From contig VGPA01000042.1 in assembly GCA_016875665.1 (NCBI GenBank), positions 1 through 9,471 of the forward strand: DNA of 9,471 nt, in the 5' to 3' direction. The notes beneath the pieces are model-generated. The model searched no databases, was not told the origin of the DNA, and saw only the letters and a list, made by a program, of their open reading frames with translations. The number at the start of each line of letters is the position of its first letter. Positions within the stretch are counted from its first letter, which is position 1. Shown piece by piece: positions 1 through 9,471 of this stretch. This DNA comes from Chloroflexota bacterium. GTDB lineage: Bacteria; Chloroflexota; Limnocylindria; P2-11E. A program made the position numbers and the translations under genes.

Positions 1-258
1 CGGCTGCTCGGGATCGACCCCCGGTCGGCCCGGCGCCGGCTGGCGGCCACGCGCAGCCGCCTCGGCCTGGCTGACGCCGACGGCCCGTCCATAGGACAAT
101 GGCTTGTGACCGAGCTGATCGTCCCGCCCACCCGGGCGCTCCAGCTCCGGCTGTTCAGGCAGTCAGAAGGGGAACAACCAGGTGAGCAAAGGGCAGTCCA
201 AGAAGAAAACCATTGGCAAGCTCGGCTGGCGTTCGAAGAAGGCGAACCACGGGCGTAA
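1..258 (+). CDS. C-terminal fragment of an unrecognised protein with a possible helix-turn-helix (5' end outside window)
   Basis: The frame starting at base 1 is open through 85 codons to a TAA at 256-258. In its first 30 codons, 29 end in G or C, and the middle codon position is the least GC-rich, which is the signature of a real coding frame in high-GC DNA. The early residues (LLGIDPRSARRRLAATRSRL, then GL) look like the recognition end of a helix-turn-helix, similar in style to PucR-type or LuxR-type DNA-binding domains. That match is by eye and weak. From about codon 55 the third positions become A/T-rich, because the last part overlaps the ribosome binding site and coding frame of the next gene. 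The true protein may therefore have a poorly conserved tail, or a frame error may hide an earlier stop. No function can be assigned. Confidence 0.5.
   Translation, partial: RLLGIDPRSARRRLAATRSRLGLADADGPSIGQWLVTELIVPPTRALQLRLFRQSEGEQPGEQRAVQEENHWQARLAFEEGEPRA
165..173 (+). promoter_or_regulatory. Ribosome binding site for the 35-codon bL37-like gene
   Basis: The sequence AGAAGGGGA lies eight bases before the GTG at 182 and is a purine-rich Shine-Dalgarno match. It stands out because the surrounding DNA is C/G-rich without such runs. It is the main reason for choosing the GTG at 182 as a real start inside the tail of the upstream frame. Confidence 0.65.
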
Positions 259-289
259 GCCCGGAATGGGCCGCGGGACGCGCAACTAG
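182..289 (+). CDS. Small basic protein, candidate bL37-like 50S ribosomal protein
   Basis: This 35-codon gene starts at GTG, has a good ribosome binding site and ends in TAG. The product has 12 Lys/Arg residues and no Asp or Glu, as expected for a small rRNA-binding protein. Residues 18-27 read SKKANHGRKP. As I recall it, the 24-residue bL37 found in the Mycobacterium smegmatis 50S structure ends in a very similar SKANHGKRP motif. Only 6 of 35 codons end in A or T, so the frame looks coding. It overlaps the upstream frame by 77 bases and converges on hemW. If the match holds, the protein would sit on 23S rRNA as a lineage-specific large-subunit component. An unrelated small basic nucleic-acid-binding protein is the alternative. 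I am fairly sure it is a gene and less sure of the family. Confidence 0.6.
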   Translation: MSKGQSKKKTIGKLGWRSKKANHGRKPGMGRGTRN

Positions 290-291
290 GC

Positions 292-314
292 CGAGCGTGC
301 CCCGCACGGCCTCG
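292..314. terminator. Possible two-way terminator hairpin between the bL37-like gene and hemW
   Basis: CGAGCGTGC (292-300) can pair with GCACG (304-308) and CTCG (311-314) around a CCC loop, leaving a two-base bulge (GC at 309-310). This gives nine pairs in the 30-base gap between two convergent genes, where a shared terminator is expected. Neither side has a T-run, so it does not meet the strict intrinsic-terminator definition. Chance pairing in GC-rich DNA is possible. Confidence 0.35.
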
Positions 315-319
315 CGCCG

Positions 320-1480
320 CTAAGGCGGCAGCAGCCTCAGGAACACCTCGCTGGCGAGCAGCCTCCCCCGCGGCGAAAGACGGGCGCGGTCGCCGCGCAG
401 ACGGACGAGGCCCGTGCCGTCGAGCGACGCGAGTGCGGCGCGAACGCTCCCGGCCGCGCCGGCACCGAACCGCTGCGCATGGCGCGCGAGATCCAGGCCT
501 TCGTCGGTACGGAGCGCCAGCATCGCGGTGTCGCTCGCCTCGTCCGCGGCCGGATCCGGGGTGCGCCCTTCGCCCGCCTCGACCCTCCGCACATACTCCA
601 CGAGCGACACCGGGTTGCGCGAGCGGGCGCCGCCGAGGTGCGAGTGCGCACCCGCCCCGAGGCCCAGCCACTCCTCGTTGCGCCAATAGCCGAGGTTGTG
701 CTGCGCGCGCATGCCGGGCCGTGCCCAGTTCGCGATTTCGTAGTGGCGGAACCCCGCTCGGCGGAGGACCCGCTCGGCCGTCTCGTACATCGCCGCGACA
801 GCGTCCTCCTGCGGCGCCGCCGCCTGGGCTCGGGCGCGCCACCGCACGACCACCGGCCAGCCGCCGCCCGGCCAGTTCGCGTCGGCTTCCTCGCGCTCGC
901 GCTCCAGTTCGAGCGGATAGCACGAGAGGTGCTCGGGCTCGAGCGCGACCGCGGCATCGAGGTCGGCGGCCCAGTCGGCGGCGGTCTGGCCGGGCCATCC
1001 GAAGATGAGATCGATGCCCACGGCGAGGCCGCGTGCGTGGGCGGCGGCCACCGCCGGGGCGACGTCGGACACCTGATGCGTGCGCCCGAGGGCGGCGAGG
1101 CCGCGCTGGTCGAGCGACTGCGCGCCGAGTGAGATCCGCGTGACCCCCGCGGCACGCCACGCGTCGAGCCGAGCGGCGTCGAGCGTCGCGGGGTTGGCCT
1201 CGAGCGTCGCCTCCCTGGGGCGGAGGTCGAACGCGGCGCCGAGCGCGGCGGCGAGCACCCCGACCTCGTCGGGCTCGAGCAGGCTCGGCGTTCCGCCGCC
1301 GACGTACAGAGTCCGCGCGCGCGGCCGGCCAAGCGCGTTGCCCTCACGACGCGCCTCGGCCGCGAGCGCGTCGAGGTACCGCGTGCGCAGAGCCGTCGCG
1401 GCGGGCGCCGTCGCGAAGTCGCAGTAGGGGCACCGCGCCGCGCAGAACGGCACGTGCACGTAGAGGCCGATGCCTCTCAC
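320..1480 (-). CDS. hemW: HemW, radical-SAM heme chaperone
   Basis: HemW is a radical-SAM family protein that binds heme and passes it to target enzymes; it was long misannotated as coproporphyrinogen III oxidase. The [4Fe-4S] motif CAARCPYCDF has cysteines 13, 17 and 20. It is followed by GGGTPS (61-66), the TLEANPAT and SLGAQSLD segments, DLIFGWPGQT, HYEIANWA and the W-G-L-G-A-G-A-H-S stretch, then a HemN_C-like end (MLALRTDEGLDL). I chose GTG at 1480 because it puts the usual short leader before the cluster, gives 386 residues (normal for the family), and lies one base after the upstream stop. A longer ATG start at 1615 adds 45 unlike residues. About 30 residues separate LELE from QED, roughly 15 more than in E. 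coli HemW, including an Arg/Ala-rich insertion. It is last in the murJ-lepA-orf-hemW operon, and no strong ribosome binding site is visible, which suggests coupled translation. Confidence 0.95.
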   Translation of the reverse strand: MRGIGLYVHVPFCAARCPYCDFATAPAATALRTRYLDALAAEARREGNALGRPRARTLYVGGGTPSLLEPDEVGVLAAALGAAFDLRPREATLEANPATLDAARLDAWRAAGVTRISLGAQSLDQRGLAALGRTHQVSDVAPAVAAAHARGLAVGIDLIFGWPGQTAADWAADLDAAVALEPEHLSCYPLELEREREEADANWPGGGWPVVVRWRARAQAAAPQEDAVAAMYETAERVLRRAGFRHYEIANWARPGMRAQHNLGYWRNEEWLGLGAGAHSHLGGARSRNPVSLVEYVRRVEAGEGRTPDPAADEASDTAMLALRTDEGLDLARHAQRFGAGAAGSVRAALASLDGTGLVRLRGDRARLSPRGRLLASEVFLRLLPP

Positions 1481-1481
1481 G

Positions 1482-2039
1482 TCAGCGTGGATCGCCGAGC
1501 GGATCCGGGAGCCCGGCGTCCTCCGAAAGCGTCGCGGTCGTGCCGATGTCGACCCGCCACTCGCCCGACTCGCGAACGAATCCGAGCAGATGGGCGGGAC
1601 GCCACTCCTCCTCACGCACGATGCGTTCCTCGGGGAAGTCTTGGAGCAGGAGCACGAATGCCGTCCTCCGATCGACGATGCGCGCGGCCGACACCCCGAA
1701 CGTCGTCAGCCCGGCGCCGCACACGGCCATCGCACTGTCCAGGAGCGGCGCCGCCACGGGCCCGAGCCGCGCGTCGCCGTCGTCGTCCGCCACCCCCGCG
1801 GCCCGATGGAGGGCGATGCCCGCCGCGACCGCGTAGCGGCCCTCGAGCAGGCCGCGCGACTCTTGCGACAGGCGCGCCCACACGAGCTCGAGGTCGCGCG
1901 AGGCGAGCGCGCGGAGGAAGGTCGAGGCGAGCAGCTGCGTCGGGTGCTCGAACTGCACCTTGTAGCCGCCCTCGACCCGCACGGTGCGCCGCGGGCGCAT
2001 CTCCCACAGCCGCGCGGCGATGTACTCGAACGGCCGCAT
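1482..2039 (-). CDS. Hypothetical protein, possibly NTF2-like, between lepA and hemW
   Basis: I do not recognise this 185-residue protein. It has no signal peptide or membrane segment, so it is probably cytoplasmic. A helical part (HPTQLLASTFLRALASRDLE, then LVWARLSQESRGLL) leads into what look like beta strands (AARIVDRRTAFVLLLQDF and HLLGFVRESGEWRVDIG). A helix followed by a curved sheet ending in an E/S-G-E-W-R-V-D strand recalls NTF2-like (SnoaL/DUF4878-type) domains, but this is fold-level guessing. The Asp/Pro-rich end (SEDAGLPDPLGDPR) is probably disordered. The gene begins four bases after the lepA stop, with AAGGGA overlapping that stop and touching the ATG, and ends one base before the hemW start. 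It is therefore almost certainly co-transcribed and translationally coupled. Codon use matches its neighbours. Confidence 0.8.
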   Translation of the reverse strand: MRPFEYIAARLWEMRPRRTVRVEGGYKVQFEHPTQLLASTFLRALASRDLELVWARLSQESRGLLEGRYAVAAGIALHRAAGVADDDGDARLGPVAAPLLDSAMAVCGAGLTTFGVSAARIVDRRTAFVLLLQDFPEERIVREEEWRPAHLLGFVRESGEWRVDIGTTATLSEDAGLPDPLGDPR

Positions 2040-2043
2040 TCCC

Positions 2044-3845
<1,802 letters not shown>

Positions 3846-3849
<4 letters not shown>

Positions 3850-5405
3850 GCGGTCCTCGCCCCGCGGCGGCGGATCGCCTCCCGCAGCTCCGCGAGCTCC
3901 CCCACGCGGAAGATCGTCGACAGCGCGAGATAGGCGAGCCCGCCCACTCCCGCCGCGAGCAGCGTCTGGAGGAGGAGGCCGGCCTTCGTCTCGTCGAGAT
4001 CCACGGTCACGTTCGTCACGCGGATGAACAGGAACATCGCGAGGCCCATCAGCGCCGCCGCGAGCGTGATGCGGAGGAGCGACCCCAGGAGCGCCACCAG
4101 CCGCAGCCGCGCGCGCGGCGCGAGGAGCGCGAGCAGGAGGCCGGCCTCGACCAGTGTCGCGAGCGAGTTCGCGAGCGCGAGGCCGTTGATCCCGAGCGAC
4201 GGCGCGAGCTGGACGGCGAGCACGACGTTGATCGCGATCGAGACTCCGGTCAGCGCCAGCGGTGTGCCGGTGTCCTTCGTCGCGTAGTAGCCGCGGGCGA
4301 GGATCTGCACCATCGCGTGGCCCACGAGGCCGAACGCGTACAGGAGGAACGCGGCCGCGGTGGCCTCGCGGAGCGCCGGGCCGAATTCGTTGTACTGGAA
4401 AAGCAGGTGCACGATGGGTCGCCGCAGCACGATCATCACGACGGCCGTCGGGATGGTGAGGAACAGGATCCAGCGGAGCGCCTGCTCGAGCGCATCGCGC
4501 ATCGGCACCGTGAGGCCCATCGCCGCGTAGCGCGACAGCGCCGGGAACGCCGCCGACGAGATCGCGATCGAGAACACGCCGAGCGGCAGCAGCATCAGCT
4601 GGAACGCGTACGTGAGCGCGGTGAGCGATCCCGGCTCCATCCGAGAGGCGAGGTTGAGGTCCACGAACAGCACGAGCTGCGTGATCGCGAGCGCCAGCGT
4701 CCGCGGCCCGGCGAGCTTCGCGATCTCGCGCACGCCCGGATGGCCGAGATTCAGCGCGAGCGCGTACTTGGTCCGCCGGAAGGTGAGCTCGGGGACCTGG
4801 ACGAGCCACATCATCGCGGCGCCCACGACGACGCCGTACGCGAGCGCGGTGATGCCCGCGAAGGGCGCCGCGAAGAACGCGAAGACGATGATCACCAGGT
4901 TGTAGACCAGCGGCGCGGTCGCCCCGGAAAGGAACTGGCGGTACGAGTTGAGGATCCCGGTGAACAGGGCTGACAGCCCCATGAAGATGGGAGACAGCAG
5001 CATGATCCGCGTCAGATCGGTGGTGAGCGCGAGCTGCTGCGCGTCGAACTGGGGCACGAGGAGCGGCATCAGGAGCGGCGCGAGGATCCACATCACCACC
5101 GACAGCACGACCAGCGCGACGAGCAGGAGGTTCATCACGCTCGAAGCCACGCGCCAGGCCTCGCCCTCGTCCTCCTTGGCGAGGTAGCCCGCGAACACGG
5201 GGATGAACGCCGAGGCGAGCGCGCCGGCGACGATCAGGTTGAAGATCGTGTCGGGGATCCGGAAGGCCGCCCAGAAGGCGTCGAGCTGCCGCGGGTCGCC
5301 GGCGAACTGGGCGCCGATCACCGACAGCCGGAGCCAGCCGAGGATCCGGCTGGCGACGAGGGTGAGGATCATGACCACGGAGGCCTGGGCGACGGACATG
5401 GTCAT
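3846..5405 (-). CDS. murJ: MurJ, lipid II flippase (MviN family)
   Basis: MurJ is a polytopic inner-membrane protein of the MOP exporter superfamily that flips lipid II outward for peptidoglycan synthesis. The 519 residues form a long series of hydrophobic segments, consistent with about 14 membrane helices, and match the family length. The N-terminal signature SRILGWLR (R20, R26) followed by D42 in [10 protein letters not shown] is typical. The pair equivalent to E. coli R52-R53 is Phe-Asn (55-56), and the region matching E. coli R270 reads [11 protein letters not shown] without the arginine. As I recall, this non-proteobacterial form is usual in Chloroflexota, cyanobacteria and actinobacteria. 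An in-frame TGA two codons before ATG 5405 limits the start to 5405 or ATG 5399. No ribosome binding site is visible. It is first in the operon and overlaps lepA by four bases. Confidence 0.95.
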
Positions 5406-5412
5406 CGATCAA

Positions 5413-5465
5413 GAACAGCTTCGCTGTTCGGCTCCGCCTCGACCTCGCTCCTCCCGGCAAAGCCG
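5413..5465. repeat. Cluster of three tight hairpins in the divergent murJ-rpsT spacer
   Basis: Three inverted repeats, each with a three-base loop, lie in the 134-base spacer: GAACAGC-TTC-GCTGTTC (5413-5429, seven pairs), GGC-TCC-GCC (5430-5438) and CGGC-AAA-GCCG (5455-5465). The first begins eight bases before the murJ ATG, so it would form in the 5' leader of the murJ message. On the minus strand TGCCGGGCGGGAGCG (5520-5506) and TGCCGGGAGGAGCG (5459-5446) are imperfect direct copies. The arrangement resembles a REP-like dispersed palindromic element, but copy number cannot be judged from one window. No T-run follows any stem, so these are not classical terminators. Confidence 0.5.
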
Positions 5466-5525
5466 CTCGTCGCTCGGGCTCTCATTCATCGGCCATGCTA
5501 GAGAGCGCTCCCGCCCGGCATCCGC

Positions 5526-5531
5526 TATCGT
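5526..5531 (+). promoter_or_regulatory. Possible -10 element for rpsT, implying a leaderless or near-leaderless mRNA
   Basis: TATCGT fits the TANNNT -10 pattern and ends eight bases before the rpsT ATG, so transcription would start at or just before the start codon. No Shine-Dalgarno sequence lies upstream of that ATG, which fits leaderless translation. I see no convincing -35 box at the expected distance. A six-base match of this kind could be chance. Confidence 0.35.
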
Positions 5532-5539
5532 CACCCGCG

Positions 5540-5821
5540 ATGGCCGCTCCCACCAAGAAGAAGAAGCGCTCGACGCTCAAGCGCATCCGTCAGAACGCCC
5601 GCCAGGCTGCCGTGAACACCCTCGGCCGATCGTCTGCCCGCACGGCGGTCCGCGCCGCCCGCAAGGCGATCGCGTCGGGCGCGGCGGACGCCAAGGCCAC
5701 CGTCGCCGCCGCCGCGAGCGCGCTGGCTCGCGCCGCTAAGCGGGGCGCGATCCACAAGAACGCCGCCGCCCGCCGCCGCGGACGCATCGCGAGAGCCGCC
5801 GCCAAGGCCAAGAAGGCCTAG
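5540..5821 (+). CDS. rpsT: 30S ribosomal protein bS20
   Basis: bS20 is a helical primary-binding protein of the 30S subunit that contacts 16S rRNA. The 93-residue product begins MAAPTKKKKRSTLKRIRQN and has the conserved RIRQN start of helix 1, the central RTAVRAARKAI segment and the hallmark GAIHKNAAARRRGR motif near the C-terminus. Family members are usually 85-95 residues. An ATG at 5495 would add 15 residues (starting MLESAPARH) unlike the family, so I use 5540. The alanine-rich middle reflects the high GC content. The gene is divergent from murJ and convergent with eno, eight bases away, so it is probably transcribed alone. Confidence 0.95.
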   Translation: MAAPTKKKKRSTLKRIRQNARQAAVNTLGRSSARTAVRAARKAIASGAADAKATVAAAASALARAAKRGAIHKNAAARRRGRIARAAAKAKKA

Positions 5822-5829
5822 ACCGGCGA

Positions 5830-8345
<2,516 letters not shown>

Positions 8346-8361
8346 GAGCGCGCCCGGAGCG

Positions 8362-9387
8362 TCAGCGCGCTGCGGCGGCGGCGGGCTTCGCGAGCTTGGC
8401 GGCGACGAGCGCCGTGATGTCGGCGAGCCGGCAGGCGTAGCCCCACTCGTTGTCGTACCAGGCGACGACCTTGACCATGTTGCCCAGCACGATCGTGTCG
8501 ATGCCGCTCACGATCGTCGAGTGGGTGTCGCCCTTGAGATCGCTCGAGACGAGCGGCTCCTCGGTGTAGTCCATGATCCCCGCGAGCTCGCCGGCGGTCG
8601 CCTTCTTGAACGCCGCGTTGACCTCGTCCTTGGTCACCTCGCGCTTGAGCGTCGCGACGAAGTCCACGACGGACACGGTCGGGGTCGGCACGCGGAAGGC
8701 CATGCCGGTGAATTTGCCGTCGAGCTCGGGGATGACGAGCGCCACCGCCTTCGCCGCGCCCGTGGCCGACGGGACGATGTTCGCCGCCGCGGCGCGCGCG
8801 TCGCGCGGGTCGGACGCCACGACGTCGAGCGTCTTCTGCGAGTTGGTGTAGGAGTGCACGGTCGTGAGGAAGCCCCGCTCGATGCCGAAGGTGTCGTTGA
8901 GGACCTTCGCCACCGGCGCGAGGCCGTTCGTCGTGCAGGAGGCGTTCGAGATCACGGAGTGCTTCGCGAGGTCGAGCTTGCCTTCGTTCACGCCGAGGAC
9001 GACGGTGATGTCCTCGTTCTTGGCGGGGGCCGAGATGATGACCTTCTTCGCACCGGCGTCGATGTGCGCCTTCGCCTTCGTCCCGTCGGTGAAGAAGCCG
9101 GTCGACTCGATCACGACGTCGACGCCGAGATCCTTCCACGGGAGCTTCGCGGGATCGCGCTCCTGCACCACCTTGATGTGGCGCCCGTCGATGACCAGCT
9201 CGTCGGCGGTGGCCGAGACCTCGCCCGGGTACTTGCCGTAGTTGGTGTCGTGCTTGAACAGGTGCGCGTTCATCTTGGGGTCGGCGAGGTCGTTGACCGC
9301 GACCACCTGCACCTCGGGGTGCCGCTCGATCAGCGCCTTCAGGCATTGCCGCCCGATCCGGCCGAAGCCGTTGATCGCGACCTTCAT
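8362..9387 (-). CDS. gap: Glyceraldehyde-3-phosphate dehydrogenase, type I
   Basis: GAPDH oxidises glyceraldehyde-3-phosphate to 1,3-bisphosphoglycerate with NAD(P)+. The start at ATG 9387 gives [13 protein letters not shown], the canonical beginning of the Rossmann fold, and has GGAGG five bases upstream; a longer ATG start at 9444 adds 19 unrelated residues. The product has 341 residues. Catalytic Cys151 lies in [13 protein letters not shown] and His178 in TTVHSYTN. The C-terminal WYDNEWGY motif (310-317) is intact. The second cysteine of the common CTTNC motif is glycine (155). Asp33 in NDLAD favours NAD, but the Leu-Pro pair typical of NAD-specific enzymes is Val-Val (189-190), so cofactor preference is open. 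The tail is alanine-rich. It is the first visible gene of gap-pgk-eno. Confidence 0.96.
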   Translation of the reverse strand: MKVAINGFGRIGRQCLKALIERHPEVQVVAVNDLADPKMNAHLFKHDTNYGKYPGEVSATADELVIDGRHIKVVQERDPAKLPWKDLGVDVVIESTGFFTDGTKAKAHIDAGAKKVIISAPAKNEDITVVLGVNEGKLDLAKHSVISNASCTTNGLAPVAKVLNDTFGIERGFLTTVHSYTNSQKTLDVVASDPRDARAAAANIVPSATGAAKAVALVIPELDGKFTGMAFRVPTPTVSVVDFVATLKREVTKDEVNAAFKKATAGELAGIMDYTEEPLVSSDLKGDTHSTIVSGIDTIVLGNMVKVVAWYDNEWGYACRLADITALVAAKLAKPAAAAAR

Positions 9388-9390
9388 GTC

Positions 9391-9397
9391 ATCCTCC
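9391..9397 (-). promoter_or_regulatory. Ribosome binding site of gap
   Basis: GGAGGAT on the minus strand, within a longer GGGGGAGGAT run, lies just before the gap ATG at 9387, with GGAGG five bases away. It decides the choice of this start over the in-frame ATG at 9444. In the remaining upstream bases to the window edge (9398-9471) I see no TANNNT-type -10 box, so the promoter may lie outside the window. Confidence 0.75.
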
Positions 9398-9471
9398 CCC
9401 GCGTTTGGGACGCCGACCGTCATCGCCCGTCCGGCCGGAACCATTCTCCCCGACCCCGGGCCACCTCGCGC

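Noticed and set aside
320..1480. Annotation of the radical-SAM gene as HemN, coproporphyrinogen III dehydrogenase
   Set aside because: Length, cysteine context and the HNLGYW and GAGAHS motifs fit HemW, and it lies beside lepA as hemW typically does.
1481..1615. An extended N-terminus for HemW starting at ATG 1615
   Set aside because: The extra 45 residues overlap the upstream gene and resemble no HemW leader; the GTG at 1480 gives the usual length.
5430..5438. The GGC-TCC-GCC palindrome as an operator site
   Set aside because: A three-pair stem is too short to support an operator by itself; it is noted only as part of the hairpin cluster.
5495..5539. An extended N-terminus for bS20 starting at ATG 5495
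   Set aside because: It adds 15 residues not seen in the family, without a ribosome binding site.
9388..9444. An extended N-terminus for GAPDH starting at ATG 9444
   Set aside because: The extra 19 residues are unlike the family and would span the GGAGG ribosome binding site that serves the ATG at 9387.

Overview
This is a strongly GC-rich bacterial chromosomal window made almost entirely of conserved housekeeping genes, packed with very short spacers. I see no insertion sequence, prophage, CRISPR array, tRNA or rRNA gene. Placing murJ, lepA and hemW next to rpsT resembles the rpsT-lepA-hemW neighbourhood known from Firmicutes, Actinobacteria and Chloroflexota. The MurJ variant (no paired arginines after its Pro-Asp motif) and a bL37-like small basic protein point the same way. 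My best guess is a high-GC Terrabacteria lineage, possibly Chloroflexota, but this is inference from recalled family patterns.

Layout. On the + strand, 1-258 holds the 3' end of a cut-off gene with a possible helix-turn-helix. It overlaps, in another frame, a 35-codon gene (182-289) with a good ribosome binding site. That gene encodes a tiny lysine/arginine-rich protein whose core resembles actinobacterial ribosomal protein bL37. It converges on a minus-strand operon, read from 5405 down to 320: murJ (lipid II flippase), lepA (elongation factor 4), an unrecognised 185-residue protein, and hemW (heme chaperone of the radical-SAM family). The joints in this operon are a 4-base overlap, a 4-base gap and a 1-base gap, so translational coupling is likely. 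A 134-base divergent spacer with three tight hairpins (5406-5539) separates murJ from rpsT (+ strand, 5540-5821). rpsT converges, eight bases apart, on a second minus-strand operon, gap-pgk-eno (9387 down to 5830), with 16- and 17-base spacers.

Function. One operon combines cell-wall precursor export, translation and heme handling. The other supplies three enzymes of lower glycolysis/gluconeogenesis, without tpiA or gpm. No undescribed multi-gene system is evident. The item most worth following up is the 35-residue bL37-like gene, which is short enough to be missed by ordinary gene callers. Next are the unknown gene fixed between lepA and hemW, and the small hairpins at the gene junctions.
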